Of a stretch of DNA of 64,000 nucleotides, positions 49,723 to 64,000 are shown piece after piece. Source of the stretch: Enterobacter soli ATCC BAA-2102 (GTDB taxonomy: Bacteria; Pseudomonadota; Gammaproteobacteria; Enterobacterales; Enterobacteriaceae); contig NZ_LXES01000051.1 in the NCBI RefSeq assembly GCF_001654845.1, forward strand, positions 186,001-250,000. The letters are read 5' to 3'. The position numbers and the translations under genes are program-made. The notes below the pieces were generated by a model. That model was not told the DNA's origin. It did not search any database and was given only the letters and a program-made list of their open reading frames with translations. How positions within the stretch are numbered: the first letter of the stretch is position 1; each line of letters opens with the position of its first letter.

Positions 49723-50454
49723 ATGAAAGTCATCATCGTAGAAGATGAATTTCTGGCTCAACAAGAGCTGAGCTGGCTGATTAAAACCCACAGTCAGATG
49801 GAGATCGTGGGCACCTTTGAAGATGGCCTCGACGTGCTGAAATTTTTGCAGCACAACCGGGTCGACGCGATTTTTCTGGATATCAATATCCCTTCGCTTG
49901 ACGGCGTGTTGCTGGCGCAGAACATCAATCAGTTCGCCCATAAACCGTTTATTGTGTTTGTTACCGCCTGGAAAGAGCACGCGGTAGAAGCCTTTGAACT
50001 GGAAGCGTTTGACTACATTCTCAAACCTTACCAGGAGTCACGTATTGTGAGCATGTTGCAAAAGCTGGAAGCGGCATGGCAGCAACAGGCGGTGCCCGTG
50101 AACACAAGCCCGGCAACGCGTGAAAATGACACCATTAATCTGGTCAAGGATGAGCGGATAATTGTGACGCCGATAGACGATATCTACTATGCCGAAGCGC
50201 ATGAGAAGATGACGTTTGTCTATACCCGACGCGAATCGTACGTGATGGCGATGAACATCACCGAGTTTTGCAGCAAACTGCCGGCTGCGCACTTTTTCCG
50301 CTGCCACCGTTCGTTTTGCGTGAATTTAAATAAGATTCGTGAGATCGAACCCTGGTTTAACAACACCTATATTTTGCGTCTGAAAGATCTCGATTTTCAG
50401 GTGCCGGTAAGCCGCAGCAAAGTGAAAGAATTTCGCCAGCTCATGCACCTGTAA
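49723..50454 (+). CDS. ypdB: Response regulator YpdB (PyrR), LytTR family
   Basis: The 243-residue regulator has a receiver domain with phosphoacceptor Asp53 (IFLDINIPSLDG) and a C-terminal LytTR DNA-binding domain (about residues 140-243, IYYAEAHEKMTFVYTRRESY, FFRCHRSFCVNLNKI). In E. coli it activates yhjX, a pyruvate-responsive transporter gene. It forms an operon with ypdA and ends at a terminator shared with glk. Confidence 0.95.
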   Translation: MKVIIVEDEFLAQQELSWLIKTHSQMEIVGTFEDGLDVLKFLQHNRVDAIFLDINIPSLDGVLLAQNINQFAHKPFIVFVTAWKEHAVEAFELEAFDYILKPYQESRIVSMLQKLEAAWQQQAVPVNTSPATRENDTINLVKDERIIVTPIDDIYYAEAHEKMTFVYTRRESYVMAMNITEFCSKLPAAHFFRCHRSFCVNLNKIREIEPWFNNTYILRLKDLDFQVPVSRSKVKEFRQLMHL

Positions 50455-50460
50455 GGACTG

Positions 50461-50484
50461 TCCCCTCTCCCATCGGAGAGGGGA
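50461..50484. terminator. Bidirectional terminator ypdB/glk
   Basis: TCCCCTCTCC and GGAGAGGGGA form a perfect 10-bp stem with a CATC loop between the convergent genes. Confidence 0.7.
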
Positions 50485-50491
50485 ACACGAT

Positions 50492-51457
50492 TTACAGCAC
50501 CTGGCCGAGAACCTGACGCAAGTGCGCACCAGAGCCCAGCAGGCCCGGGTTATCGTGCACAATCAGGTACACCGGAATGTCCTGAACGTAGCTTCTGAAA
50601 CGACCTTTATCCTCAAATCCACCACGGAAACCAGAGGCTTTAAAGAAATCAAGGAAACGAGGCACGATGCCGCCTGCGATAAACACGCCGCCGAAGGTGC
50701 TGAGGTTCAGCGCCAGGTTGCCGCCAAAACGCCCCATGATGACGCAGAACAGCGACAGCGCACGACGACAGTCGATGCAGGTGTCTGCCAGCGCGCGTTC
50801 GGTGACGTCTTTCGGTTGCAGGTTTTCAGGCAGACGACCGTCAGACTTCACAATCGCGCGATAGAGATTCACCAGCCCCGGACCGGAAAGCACACGCTCA
50901 GCGGACACATGGCCAATCTCTGCACGCAACTCTTCGAGAATAATTCCCTCTTCTTCGCTGTTTGGCGCAAAATCAACGTGGCCACCCTCGCCCGGCAGGC
51001 TGACCCAGCGTTTATCAACGTGCACCAGATGTGACACCCCCAGACCGGTGCCTGCGCCATAAACGGCAATCGGTTTGCCTTCGACTGGGGCGGTGCCACC
51101 AAACTGAATCAGGTGTTCTGGCTTTAACATCGGGATCGCCATCGACACCGCAGTAAAGTCATTAATGATTTCAAGATGCGAAAAACCGAGGTTTTTTTTC
51201 ATTTCTGCGATAGAGAATGCCCAGGTATGGTTGGTCATGGCTACCCAGTCGCCGGTAATCGGGCAGGCAATAGCAATACAACCGTCCTCAACACTTATCT
51301 TATGCTCATCAAGATAGACGCGAACCACGGCCTCAAGGCTTGGATAATCCAGCCCTGAATAGGTCTTCGCCTGAGAAATCTCACCGGTGTTTACATCGCA
51401 GAGGGCAAGACGTGCGTTAGTCCCACCCACGTCACCTACTAAAGCATACTTTGTCAT
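50492..51457 (-). CDS. glk: Glucokinase
   Basis: Glk phosphorylates free cytoplasmic glucose with ATP. The 321-residue protein has the phosphate-binding motif [15 protein letters not shown] at the N-terminus, the sugar-binding region [14 protein letters not shown] and [15 protein letters not shown], the length of E. coli Glk, and no HTH domain. In E. coli the fry genes lie next to glk; here ypdB does. Confidence 0.95.
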   Translation of the reverse strand: MTKYALVGDVGGTNARLALCDVNTGEISQAKTYSGLDYPSLEAVVRVYLDEHKISVEDGCIAIACPITGDWVAMTNHTWAFSIAEMKKNLGFSHLEIINDFTAVSMAIPMLKPEHLIQFGGTAPVEGKPIAVYGAGTGLGVSHLVHVDKRWVSLPGEGGHVDFAPNSEEEGIILEELRAEIGHVSAERVLSGPGLVNLYRAIVKSDGRLPENLQPKDVTERALADTCIDCRRALSLFCVIMGRFGGNLALNLSTFGGVFIAGGIVPRFLDFFKASGFRGGFEDKGRFRSYVQDIPVYLIVHDNPGLLGSGAHLRQVLGQVL

Positions 51458-51661
51458 TCTTCTACTGCTCCGCTAAAGTCAGAATAAATCTTTGGGACAC
51501 TGTAAATTCAAGGCTGGATAACAACAACGACCTGAAGGCAACTGCCCCAGGATTATCGATCTTCGTCACAGAATCACTTTACCGTTTCAGCATCTTTTGC
51601 ACTAATGCTACAAAGTTGATTGTGCAAAGTAACACCATACGTTTTGTACAAGGAAATCATC

Positions 51662-52897
51662 ATGCTCCACCCGCGAGCCAGAACCATGCTGCTATTGGCT
51701 ATCCCGGCGCTCATCATTGGTATTGCCTCAAGCCTTGTGCTCATCGTCGTGATGAAGGTTGCGTCGGTGCTGCAAACGATGTTATGGACTGCTATTCCGG
51801 CAAAATTGGGGATCAGCTTCGATTCACCCATGTGGATAGTGGTGATGCTGACGCTCACCGGTATTGCGGTAGGTCTGGTGATTCGGTTTAGCCCGGGTCA
51901 TGCGGGGCCCGATCCGGCTCTGGAGCCGTTAATTAGCGCACCCGTCAGCCCATCAGCGTTACCGGGGCTGCTCCTTGCACTGATTATTGGCCTTGCGGGT
52001 GGCGTTAGCCTGGGGCCAGAACATCCCATTATGGCGGTGAATATCGCCCTGGCGGTGTTTCTGGGTTCACGTATCCTTCCCCGCGTTGGCGTGCTGGACT
52101 GGACGATTCTGGCATCAGCAGGCACGATTGGCGCATTGTTTGGTACGCCTGTTGCTGCTGCACTGATTTTCTCTCAGACGCTCAGTGGCAATAACGATGT
52201 GCCTCTCTGGGACAGACTCTTTGCCCCGCTGATGGCCGCTGCCGCAGGCGCGCTGACCACCAGCCTTTTTTTCCACCCACATTTTTCGCTCTCGTTACCC
52301 CATTACGGGCAAATGCAGATTGCCGATATTTTCAGTGGTGCCATCGTGGTTGCCATCGCGATTGCGCTGGGGATGGTCGCGGTATGGTGCCTTCCGCGCC
52401 TGCACCGCCTGATGCATAAGCTTAAACACCCGGTGCTGATGCTGGGGGTCGGCGGTCTAATCCTTGGCATTTTGGGCGCTATCGGCGGGCCGGTAACGCT
52501 ATTTAAAGGTCTGGATGAGATGCAGCAGTTGGCCTTCAGCCAGGTGTTTAGCGTGTCAGATTATCTGCTGTTTGCACTGGTGAAACTGGCCGCGCTGGTT
52601 GTGGCAGCGGCGTGTGGTTTTCGCGGCGGGCGAATCTTCCCGGCGGTGTTTATTGGCGTGGCGCTGGGGCTGATGCTGCACGAGCATGTGGATGCCGTCC
52701 CAGCGGCGATTACTGTTTCCTGTTCTATTCTGGGGCTGGTTCTGGTCGTGACGCGCGATGCGTGGCTCAGCCTGTTTATGGCCGCCGTGGTGGTACCGGA
52801 CGCCACGCTTATCCCGCTGTTATGTATCGTGATGTTGCCCGCCTGGCTCCTGCTGGCGGGCAAACCGATGATGATGGCCTGGCGAAACGACAAATAA
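51662..52897 (+). CDS. yfeO: Putative ion channel YfeO, CLC family
   Basis: The 411-residue protein starts at ATG 51662 after AAGGAAA. It has about ten membrane segments and CLC-type motifs [14 protein letters not shown] and [17 protein letters not shown]. coli YfeO is an uncharacterised CLC-family member; chloride or fluoride transport is possible. It lies divergent to glk and ends one base before ipdC, which converges on it. Confidence 0.9.
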   Translation: MLHPRARTMLLLAIPALIIGIASSLVLIVVMKVASVLQTMLWTAIPAKLGISFDSPMWIVVMLTLTGIAVGLVIRFSPGHAGPDPALEPLISAPVSPSALPGLLLALIIGLAGGVSLGPEHPIMAVNIALAVFLGSRILPRVGVLDWTILASAGTIGALFGTPVAAALIFSQTLSGNNDVPLWDRLFAPLMAAAAGALTTSLFFHPHFSLSLPHYGQMQIADIFSGAIVVAIAIALGMVAVWCLPRLHRLMHKLKHPVLMLGVGGLILGILGAIGGPVTLFKGLDEMQQLAFSQVFSVSDYLLFALVKLAALVVAAACGFRGGRIFPAVFIGVALGLMLHEHVDAVPAAITVSCSILGLVLVVTRDAWLSLFMAAVVVPDATLIPLLCIVMLPAWLLLAGKPMMMAWRNDK

Positions 52898-55739
<2,842 letters not shown>

Positions 55740-55865
55740 AACCATTTTTAGCAAAACGTGCTCTCACTTGTGATTTAGGAGTTGAGGCGATGAAACGTGG
55801 CTTTACCGCCCCGTAATATTGCGTTAACAGGCCGCACGACGGCCCCGATCGTGAAGGAGAAGAGT

Positions 55866-56201
55866 ATGTTCAGGTCACTGATTCTGGCTGCGGTTTTAAT
55901 GGCTGCGGCACCGCTGGTTGCAAATGCGGGCGAAATCACCCTGTTGCCATCAGTAAAATTACAAATTGGCGATCGCGATAATTATGGTAACTACTGGGAC
56001 GGTGGCGGCTGGCGCGACCGTGATTACTGGCATCGCCATTATGAATGGCGTAGAGATCGCTGGTGGAAACATGATAATGGTCGCCATCGTGGCTGGGATA
56101 ACCGAAAAGCCTACGAGCGCGGCTATCGCGAAGGATGGGACGACCGCGACGATCGTCGCGGAGGTTGGGGACGTGGCCACGGCCATGGTCACCACCACTA
56201 A
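55866..56201 (+). CDS. ypeC: YpeC, periplasmic His/Arg/Gly-rich protein
   Basis: The 111-residue protein starts at ATG 55866 after GGAGAAG with a signal peptide ([20 protein letters not shown], cleavage after ANA). The mature part is very rich in Trp, Asp, Arg and His ([16 protein letters not shown]) and ends in GHGHGHHH. It matches E. coli YpeC, of unknown function. The His-rich tail could bind metal; it adjoins the manganese transporter gene. Confidence 0.9.
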   Translation: MFRSLILAAVLMAAAPLVANAGEITLLPSVKLQIGDRDNYGNYWDGGGWRDRDYWHRHYEWRRDRWWKHDNGRHRGWDNRKAYERGYREGWDDRDDRRGGWGRGHGHGHHH

Positions 56202-56205
56202 AACA

Positions 56206-56229
56206 GAAAGGAGCCTTTTGGCTCCTTTC
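56206..56229. terminator. Bidirectional terminator ypeC/mntH
   Basis: GAAAGGAGCC-TTTT-GGCTCCTTTC lies between the convergent genes. Confidence 0.85.
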
Positions 56230-56235
56230 GTATTT

Positions 56236-57543
<1,308 letters not shown>

Positions 57544-57638
57544 TTAAAACGTTTTGTGTGATTTCTCTGATAGCTTTGAACGATAGATGGGCAGGTTCGC
57601 TGGTGCGGCCTCACAGAATGTGAAATCGCGCAGTCTTT

Positions 57639-57654
57639 TGTGAAGCGTAGCACA
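57639..57654. promoter_or_regulatory. CRP site upstream of nupC
   Basis: TGTGAAGCGTAGCACA matches TGTGA-N6-TCACA with one mismatch. Confidence 0.65.
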
Positions 57655-57713
57655 CAAACTTAACTTTTCACTCATTTACCTAACATAACAAAAATGTCTT
57701 GTTGATCACTATT

Positions 57714-57729
57714 TTTGAGACTCGTCACA
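57714..57729 (+). promoter_or_regulatory. Second CRP site upstream of nupC
   Basis: TTTGAGACTCGTCACA has one mismatch to the CRP half-site pair. It lies 75 bases from the first site; paired CRP sites with CytR between them are known for nupC in E. coli. Confidence 0.55.
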
Positions 57730-57824
57730 GGATGTGACTATAGTGTGGCTTTGATCTCGTTTTCTTTACGCTTGTTACATAGAATGTGCACGGAAATTAA
57801 ACCTGCCTCAAATTTGGAGCAAAT

Positions 57825-59012
57825 ATGGACCGCGTCCTTCACTTTGTCCTGGCACTCGTTGTCGTTACTGCGCTTGCGTTGTTGGTCAGCCATGATCGCA
57901 AAAAAATCCGCATCCGCTATGTTGTTCAGCTTCTCGTTATTGAAGTTTTACTCGCGTGGTTCTTCCTGAACTCCAACGTGGGGCTTGGCTTCGTGAAAGG
58001 CTTCTCCGAAATGTTCGAAAAACTGCTCGGATTTGCCAACGAAGGGACTAACTTTGTCTTTGGTAAAATGAACGACGAAGGCCTGGCATTCTTCTTCCTG
58101 AAAGTGCTGTGCCCTATCGTCTTCATCTCTGCGCTGATTGGTATCCTGCAACACATCCGTGTTCTGCCTGTCGTTATCCGCGCAATCGGTACTGTGCTGT
58201 CTAAAGTCAACGGCATGGGCAAACTGGAATCCTTCAACGCAGTAAGTTCCCTGATCCTGGGTCAGTCTGAGAACTTCATCGCGTATAAAGACATTCTGGG
58301 CAAAATGTCCCGCAACCGTATGTACACCATGGCAGCCACGGCGATGTCTACCGTTTCCATGTCTATCGTGGGCGCGTACATGACAATGCTGGAACCAAAA
58401 TACGTTGTTGCTGCTCTGGTTCTGAACATGTTCAGCACCTTTATCGTGCTGTCCCTGATCAACCCATACCGTGTTGAAGAAGGCGAAGAGAACCTGCAGA
58501 TGGCAAATCTGCATGAAGGTCAGAGCTTCTTCGAAATGTTGGGCGAATACATTCTGGCAGGTTTCAAAGTTGCGATTATCGTTGCGGCAATGCTGATCGG
58601 CTTTATCGCGCTGATTTCTGCACTGAACGCACTGTTCGCTGCGGTCCTGGGTATTTCCTTCCAGGGCATCCTGGGCTACATCTTCTATCCGGTTGCATGG
58701 GTAATGGGTGTTCCGGCAAGCGAAGCGTTGCAGGTTGGTAGCATCATGGCCACCAAACTGGTTTCCAACGAATTCGTTGCGATGATGGATCTGCAGAAAA
58801 TTGCCGGCACGCTCTCTCCGCGCGCAGAAGGCATTATCTCTGTGTTCCTGGTCTCCTTCGCCAACTTCTCTTCAATCGGCATCATCGCGGGCGCGATTAA
58901 AGGCCTGAACGAAGAGCAAGGTAACGTGGTTTCTCGCTTCGGTTTGAAACTGGTTTACGGTTCTACCCTGGTGAGCGTACTGTCTGCTTCTATCGCAGCA
59001 CTGGTACTGTAA
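57825..59012 (+). CDS. nupC: Nucleoside:proton symporter NupC
   Basis: NupC imports nucleosides (not guanosine) with protons. The 395-residue CNT-family protein begins [20 protein letters not shown], is highly hydrophobic, and has [13 protein letters not shown] and [13 protein letters not shown], residues involved in nucleoside binding in CNT transporters. Two CRP sites lie upstream. A terminator shared with pdeA follows. Confidence 0.95.
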   Translation: MDRVLHFVLALVVVTALALLVSHDRKKIRIRYVVQLLVIEVLLAWFFLNSNVGLGFVKGFSEMFEKLLGFANEGTNFVFGKMNDEGLAFFFLKVLCPIVFISALIGILQHIRVLPVVIRAIGTVLSKVNGMGKLESFNAVSSLILGQSENFIAYKDILGKMSRNRMYTMAATAMSTVSMSIVGAYMTMLEPKYVVAALVLNMFSTFIVLSLINPYRVEEGEENLQMANLHEGQSFFEMLGEYILAGFKVAIIVAAMLIGFIALISALNALFAAVLGISFQGILGYIFYPVAWVMGVPASEALQVGSIMATKLVSNEFVAMMDLQKIAGTLSPRAEGIISVFLVSFANFSSIGIIAGAIKGLNEEQGNVVSRFGLKLVYGSTLVSVLSASIAALVL

Positions 59013-59031
59013 ATCCAGACCAAAAACAAAG

Positions 59032-59058
59032 CCGGGGGCCTGTGCTCCCGGTTTTTTT
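59032..59058. terminator. Terminator of nupC (convergent with pdeA)
   Basis: CCGGGGGCCTGTGCTCCCGG is followed by seven T bases and overlaps the pdeA stop region. Confidence 0.85.
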
Positions 59059-61246
59059 ATGCCTGTAATTCGCTAAGCGGCACAGGTTTACCCAGCAGGT
59101 ATCCCTGCAAATAGTCCACGCCAAAGCGGAGCAACATCTCGCGCTGTTCCGGCGTTTCAACAAATTCAGCAACCACACACAACGACTTCGTTTTCGCCAG
59201 ATTGCAAATTGACTGCACAATCATCGCGTCCATGCTGTCGCTACAGATGTCTTTTACAAAACAGCCATCAATCTTGATGATATCGGCCTGAAGGCGCTTG
59301 AGGCGTTCGTAATTGGCATACCCTGTGCCAAAGTCATCAATGGCAATACGGAAACCATAATCCCTTAGTTGCTGAATGTTCTTGATGCTGGTTCCTGAAT
59401 TCGAGAATGCCTGCTCTTCGGTTATCTCAATCACAACAGCATGAGGCGGAACCCGATAGTGTTCGAAAAGCGTGATAATCTCGTTCGCGACCTCTTTTTG
59501 CATCAGCGTCAACGGCATAAGGTTAACGGAAAACCGGGTTTCGTCATGCGATACCGGGTTATCACGCAGCCATGCCAGTAAGTTCTCTACCACGCTCAAA
59601 TCGAACCGATGGCTCAGGTTGAACTGGGCAATCAGCGGTATAAAACGGTCAGGCGTAATGATTTCGCCATCGCTCTCGAGCCGGGTCAGGATCTCGTGAT
59701 AGCCCTTTCCGGCAGCATTCTGGATCGGCTGGGCGTACAAACGGATACCGCCCGCGTCGAGCGCACGTTTAATACGCCCTAACATCAGCACTCTGTCGGT
59801 GGTTTGCCCTGAAACGGTTTCAAGGCTGTTGGTCAGTGCCAGCACATTATGCGTTGCACAGGACTGTTCAGAAAGCCAGCTCAGCTGTCCCAGGGTGTGA
59901 TGGAGATTTTCACCGTTTTCAATCTCACCCCAGGATGCGCCAAACTCAATATCCAGCCCGGTGTTGTTCCAGAAGATTTTACGGCTGTTCAGCTGATCAA
60001 CCATATGCTGTAAGCGCTCAGCCGTTCCCGGCCCCAGCATAACCAGAACCAGTTCACTGCCGGGTAACTGGAACAGTTGTTCATCTTTCTGCATCAGCGG
60101 CCGGAGGGAGGCCGTAATCATGCGCTTGCAATGCACGCGCATGAGAATGCCGTAGTGGCGGCTCAGGAACTCGAGGTTGTCCATCCGCAGGCAGCAGATC
60201 TTCGCATCAGGATGAAGATGCAGATAATCCTCAAGCGCACGAATGTTGGGCAGACCGGTCAGCGGATCGGTTAATGCCCTCTTCTGCCAGCCTCGTTTCA
60301 TCCATTCACTGCGTCGGTAAATTCTCGACATATAGAGCAAACAAATAGCGAAAGAGATCAGTACCGACAGGATAAAGGAGAGGGAGTATCCCGATTCCAC
60401 ACCGTTGAGAAAGTTATAATTGTACGTCAGCAGTAACAGTGCCGACGTCGCCCACAGCAGCGAGATAAGCGCGTAGCTCAGGCGGCTGATCCCAAGCGTA
60501 AAGAGGATAAATATGATGGGCATTAAATAACCCGCAATTATCGGTGACTCCAGTGGAGCGCACAAAACTGCAACAATAAACACCAAAACCATTAGCCAGA
60601 TTACTATATAAATAGGTTGTTTATTTAAAAGTAATGGTTTAAGACTCTGTCGCCAGAATGCTCTGGCATACCGGGGACTAATTATCATTCTTAAGGGGTA
60701 GTAAAACATCATTGTAAATATGAGCGCGGCACATATCAGGCTCTGAATATCAACAACGTTATAAATTGCAGTGCCTTCGCCGAAGAATGTAGAGATAGTC
60801 ACCGGGAAATCAAATAAATAGCCCGCCAGATACATCGATAGCTTAATGCCTATCGGCACCATAAAACCGAGCCAGAATATACGTATGCCGATGTACTTAT
60901 TGGGCACACTGTGGCGCCAGCGCTTGCCCAGCACCAGACGGATCACGCCACAAGCGGCAAAGACAGAGAAAGTCTGACAAAACAGCAAAACTAAATGTTG
61001 TAGCGGTGCTAAATTAATATTGTAAATATTAGCAGCAGTAAAACTTAACAGGATGGGAATAATTGCGCGGCGACCAAACAATAAAATAACGGCCAGCATC
61101 ACACTTAATGGTAACCATGCCAAATAAACATCATGACCGTTAACTATTGCTCGCGGTGAGATATAACGAGAAAACGGAACCGCAATCAGACAAAGCAGTA
61201 ACGCAATCATAAATATCTTTACATTATTGACATTTTTACTTTTCAT
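59057..61246 (-). CDS. pdeA: Cyclic-di-GMP phosphodiesterase PdeA (YfeA)
   Basis: The 729-residue protein has an N-terminal MASE1-type membrane domain with about eight helices (residues 1-310), a degenerate GGDEF domain (about 330-475, no intact GGDEF), and a C-terminal EAL domain: RLYAQPIQN, EILTRLE, MPLTLMQ, IDDFGTGYANYERL, IIKIDGCFV, EFVETPEQ and YLQGYLLGKP. EAL itself is altered (YAQ for EAL), so activity should be checked. The locus matches E. coli yfeA. Confidence 0.9.
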   Translation of the reverse strand: MKSKNVNNVKIFMIALLLCLIAVPFSRYISPRAIVNGHDVYLAWLPLSVMLAVILLFGRRAIIPILLSFTAANIYNINLAPLQHLVLLFCQTFSVFAACGVIRLVLGKRWRHSVPNKYIGIRIFWLGFMVPIGIKLSMYLAGYLFDFPVTISTFFGEGTAIYNVVDIQSLICAALIFTMMFYYPLRMIISPRYARAFWRQSLKPLLLNKQPIYIVIWLMVLVFIVAVLCAPLESPIIAGYLMPIIFILFTLGISRLSYALISLLWATSALLLLTYNYNFLNGVESGYSLSFILSVLISFAICLLYMSRIYRRSEWMKRGWQKRALTDPLTGLPNIRALEDYLHLHPDAKICCLRMDNLEFLSRHYGILMRVHCKRMITASLRPLMQKDEQLFQLPGSELVLVMLGPGTAERLQHMVDQLNSRKIFWNNTGLDIEFGASWGEIENGENLHHTLGQLSWLSEQSCATHNVLALTNSLETVSGQTTDRVLMLGRIKRALDAGGIRLYAQPIQNAAGKGYHEILTRLESDGEIITPDRFIPLIAQFNLSHRFDLSVVENLLAWLRDNPVSHDETRFSVNLMPLTLMQKEVANEIITLFEHYRVPPHAVVIEITEEQAFSNSGTSIKNIQQLRDYGFRIAIDDFGTGYANYERLKRLQADIIKIDGCFVKDICSDSMDAMIVQSICNLAKTKSLCVVAEFVETPEQREMLLRFGVDYLQGYLLGKPVPLSELQA

Positions 61247-61423
61247 TAAGGTGAATAAACTATTTCCCGCTATTATTCATTGACCGGACGGATAATAGGT
61301 TTATTAATTGCGCGAAGCAAGATCAAGTCTATAAATAGACCGTTTTCTGACGCTGGATTGAGGTGAGGTATAGGAAAACACCATTACTTGCAACAAAAGC
61401 CGTGCGTAGATGTTACAAAAGCA

Positions 61424-61452
61424 TAAAAAAACCCCCGTCTTTCGACGAGGGT
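61424..61452 (-). terminator. Terminator of the tRNA-Ala operon
   Basis: On the minus strand ACCCTCGTCGAAAGACGGGGGT is followed by seven T bases, 9 bases after the second tRNA. Confidence 0.9.
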
Positions 61453-61460
61453 TCAAATTT

Positions 61461-61536
<76 letters not shown>

Positions 61537-61577
61537 ACATGTTACTTTACATACCGCTCTCTGTTGGGTTCAGAGTT

Positions 61578-61653
<76 letters not shown>

Positions 61654-61870
61654 ATCGTAAAGCTGTCATGTTGACGGGCGGCATAATATGAATTCCGCTG
61701 CGGAGTGTCAACGGCAAAATTGATCGCCGTGAATCAATCGCCGAAAAATCATGCAAATGAATCACTTTGCGTACCTGCTCGCAGTCAGGAGTTAAGCCTG
61801 TCACGTTTTCACGTAAAACGGTGCTATAAAATGAACCACTAATTAACCCTACTATTATTCAGGCAATTGC

Positions 61871-62227
61871 ATGATCAAGGAACGAATGACGCCAGAAGAG
61901 TTAGCCCTGCTCACTGGCTATAGCCGCCAGACCATCAATAAATGGGTTCGTAAAGAGGGTTGGATTACATCGCCAAAGCCAGGAGTGCAGGGTGGCAAGG
62001 CGCGGCTGGTGCATGTCAATGAGCAAGTTCGGGACTTTATTCACAGCGCCCGCCGGGCGTCCAACGCACCTGATATGCCAGAAAACCATGACCGTTCGCT
62101 CCACACGTTACTTCTGACGCTGGCAAATGAAATGACGCCGGATGAGCAAAAGCAGCTGACATCTCTGTTACTGCGGGAAGGGATTACCGGATTATTGCAA
62201 CGTTTAGGGATACGCGATCAGAGCTGA
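61871..62227 (+). CDS. yfeC: YfeC, putative DNA-binding protein (DUF1323)
   Basis: The 118-residue protein begins MIKERMTPEELALLTGYSRQ and continues TINKWVRKEGW, a helix-turn-helix of MerR/excisionase type, followed by the conserved GVQGGKARLVHVNEQV. The C-terminal EQKQLTSLLLREGITGLLQRLGI is shared with the next gene, so the two are a tandem duplication. E. coli YfeC is a nucleoid-associated transcription factor candidate. Confidence 0.9.
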   Translation: MIKERMTPEELALLTGYSRQTINKWVRKEGWITSPKPGVQGGKARLVHVNEQVRDFIHSARRASNAPDMPENHDRSLHTLLLTLANEMTPDEQKQLTSLLLREGITGLLQRLGIRDQS

Positions 62228-62228
62228 T

Positions 62229-62624
62229 ATGAAAAGATTACGCAGTAAAATGACGACCGAAGAGTTGGCCGATAGTTTGGGTGTTGCCCGGCAAACCGTT
62301 AATCGCTGGATACGGCAGCAAGGATGGAAAACGGAAGGCATTAATGGGGTAAAAGGCGGACGTGCGCGGTTGATTCATATTGATGCCCGTGTTCGCGAGC
62401 ATATCATGAGCATTCCGGCCATCCGTAACCGCCAGGCTATCTATCAACTGGCAGAAGCGCCCTCTTTATACGGGGAATCTAAATCATCTGGCTTACTTCC
62501 TCAAATCATCGACTCTCTTGAGAATTTAACGCTGATTGAGCAAGAGCGACTTCAGGCGTTACTGACCCGGGAAGGCCTTCAGGGATTTCTTACCCGCCTC
62601 GGCATTACTGAATTGCACGCATAA
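62229..62624 (+). CDS. yfeD: YfeD, putative DNA-binding protein (DUF1323)
   Basis: The 131-residue protein begins MKRLRSKMTTEELADSLGVA and has the same layout as YfeC: helix-turn-helix (ARQTVNRWIRQQGWKT), GVKGGRARLIHIDARV, and a C-terminal ERLQALLTREGLQGFLTRLGI. It starts one base after the yfeC stop, so the two form an operon. Function not established. Confidence 0.9.
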   Translation: MKRLRSKMTTEELADSLGVARQTVNRWIRQQGWKTEGINGVKGGRARLIHIDARVREHIMSIPAIRNRQAIYQLAEAPSLYGESKSSGLLPQIIDSLENLTLIEQERLQALLTREGLQGFLTRLGITELHA

Positions 62625-62626
62625 AA

Positions 62627-62654
62627 AACGGCAGGTTCCCCTGCCGTTATTCTT
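62627..62654. terminator. Bidirectional terminator yfeD/gltX
   Basis: AACGGCAGG-TTCC-CCTGCCGTT is flanked by A and T runs between the convergent genes. Confidence 0.85.
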
Positions 62655-62667
62655 ACCTTTTGCGCAA

Positions 62668-64000
62668 TTACTGCTGGCTTTCACGCTCAGCAATAAAGCC
62701 CAGTGCTTTGTTAATACGCGCGACGCTGCGTGTTTTACCAATAGCATGAACGGTGACATCCAGTGCAGGTGACTGGCCAGCGCCAGTTACTGCCACGCGC
62801 AGCGGCATCCCCACTTTACCCATGCCCACTTCCAGCTCATCGGCAGTCGCCTGAATAGCGTGGTGAACATTTTCAGCGGTCCACTCGGTAATCGCCGCCA
62901 GTTTGTCACGCACAACTTCCAGTGGCTGACGCGCAACCGGACGCAGGTGTTTCTTGGCTGCGTCGGCATCAAACTCGTCGAACTCTTCATAGAAGTAACG
63001 GCAGCTTTCGGCAATCTCTTTCAGAGTTTTGCAACGTTCGCCAAGCAGTTTCACCAGTTCCGCCAGCTCAGGGCCAGTGCGGGTATCGATGTTTGCCTGT
63101 TCGATGTGCCATTGCAGGTACGTCGCAACGTACTCTGGCTGCATGGTGTTGATGTAGTGGTGGTTCAGCCACAGCAGTTTATCGGTATTGAACGCACTGG
63201 CGGATTTGCTGACCGCGCCCAGGGAGAACAGATTGATCATCTCTTCACGGCTGAAGATCTCCTGGTCACCGCTGGACCAGCCCAGGCGAACCAGATAGTT
63301 CAGCAGCGCTTCTGGCAGATAACCGTCATCACGGTATTGCATTACGCTAACCGCGCCATGACGTTTAGACAGTTTTTTACCGTCGTCACCGTTGATCATA
63401 GAAACGTGCGCATACACTGGCACAGGCGCATTCAGAGCTTTCAGGATGTTGATCTGACGTGGGGTGTTGTTGATATGGTCTTCACCACGGATAACGTGGG
63501 TGATTTCCATATCCCAGTCATCGACCACAACGCAGAAGTTATAGGTTGGTGAACCGTCGGTACGACGGATGATCAGGTCATCCAGCTCCTGGTTGCTGAA
63601 TTCGATCGGGCCACGGATCTGATCGTCAAAGATAACAGAACCTTCCTGCGGGTTGGCAAAACGCACAACACACGGCTCATCCGCAGCATGTTCGCTGTGG
63701 TCGTGGCGGCAACGGCCGTCATAACGTGGTTTTTCGCCATTTGCCATCTGCTCTTCGCGCAGGGCATCCAGACGCTCTTTAGAGCAGTAGCATTTATATG
63801 CGGTGCCCGCGACCAGCATTTCATCAATCACAGCGTTATAGCGGTCAAAACGTTTGGTCTGGAAATACGGACCTTCATCCCACTCCAGATTCAGCCAGTT
63901 CATCCCATCCATAATGGCTTCGATTGCTTCCGGCGTGGAGCGCTCGAGATCGGTGTCTTCAATACGCAGCACGAACTCGCCCTTGTTGTGGCGTGCGAAA
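62668..64000 (-). CDS. gltX: Glutamyl-tRNA synthetase (N-terminus cut by window edge)
   Basis: GltX charges tRNA-Glu. About 444 of 471 residues are visible; the first 27 or so, including the HIGH-type motif, lie past position 64000. Seen are [18 protein letters not shown], the zinc-binding region [11 protein letters not shown] ... RCRHDH, and the KMSKS-type loop KKLSKRHG. The frame remains open to the edge. The internal GTG at 63972 is not the true start. Confidence 0.97.
   Translation of the reverse strand, partial: FARHNKGEFVLRIEDTDLERSTPEAIEAIMDGMNWLNLEWDEGPYFQTKRFDRYNAVIDEMLVAGTAYKCYCSKERLDALREEQMANGEKPRYDGRCRHDHSEHAADEPCVVRFANPQEGSVIFDDQIRGPIEFSNQELDDLIIRRTDGSPTYNFCVVVDDWDMEITHVIRGEDHINNTPRQINILKALNAPVPVYAHVSMINGDDGKKLSKRHGAVSVMQYRDDGYLPEALLNYLVRLGWSSGDQEIFSREEMINLFSLGAVSKSASAFNTDKLLWLNHHYINTMQPEYVATYLQWHIEQANIDTRTGPELAELVKLLGERCKTLKEIAESCRYFYEEFDEFDADAAKKHLRPVARQPLEVVRDKLAAITEWTAENVHHAIQATADELEVGMGKVGMPLRVAVTGAGQSPALDVTVHAIGKTRSVARINKALGFIAERESQQ

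Overview
The window is a chromosomal segment of an Enterobacter-like member of the Enterobacteriaceae. The evidence is the host block from about 44 kb to the right end: a WbuC-type cupin, lpxP, ypdK, alaC, ypdA-ypdB, glk, yfeO, ipdC, an aldo-keto reductase, ypeC, mntH, nupC, pdeA(yfeA), two tRNA-Ala(GGC), yfeC, yfeD and gltX. This is the E. coli order, but without the fry/ypdC block between ypdB and glk, and with ipdC (552 residues, as in Enterobacter cloacae) plus an aldo-keto reductase between yfeO and ypeC.

Positions 1 to about 33,000 are a lambda-like siphovirus prophage whose left end lies outside the window. Two nearly identical divergent early promoters flank cI. Leftward from pR run cro, a YmfL-like regulator, replication genes (helicase, Toprim primase), NinG, an MT-A70 adenine methyltransferase and a Q-type antiterminator. 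Lysis genes follow (holin, GH24 endolysin, Rz/Rz1), then a small Acb2/Tad1-hairpin-like protein, an HNH endonuclease, small and large terminase, portal, protease, HK97 capsid, connectors, tail tube, a frameshifted tail assembly chaperone, tape measure and a J-type tip protein cut by the window edge. Rightward from pL run a RelA/SpoT-domain protein, DUF2303, ParB-like, Lar-like and PAPS-reductase-like proteins, an exonuclease, an excisionase and a convergent integrase.

Positions 33,016 to 44,096 hold tRNA-Arg(CCT) (argW), followed by a P4-like satellite bounded by a 16-bp direct repeat of the tRNA 3' end. It carries a P4-type integrase, a translationally coupled 313-residue protein of unknown function, AlpA, a small divergent ribbon-helix-helix-type protein, an Icd-like protein, two or three small P4-type genes, an alpha-type primase/helicase, an iteron-rich origin, a Psu-like protein and an Ogr/Delta-like activator. 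A single AT-rich 556-residue gene of unknown function sits between the late genes and attR. In the circular satellite this is the psu-int interval, the established cargo hotspot for anti-phage genes in P4-like elements. This gene, with its own inverted-repeat operator, is the best candidate for an undescribed system here.

The two mobile elements abut argW from opposite sides. The tRNA has lost its encoded CCA. Several small genes that automated calling misses are annotated: ypdK, the 59-residue ribbon-helix-helix protein, a 51-residue CxxC protein, a 37-residue membrane protein after Rz, and Rz1.
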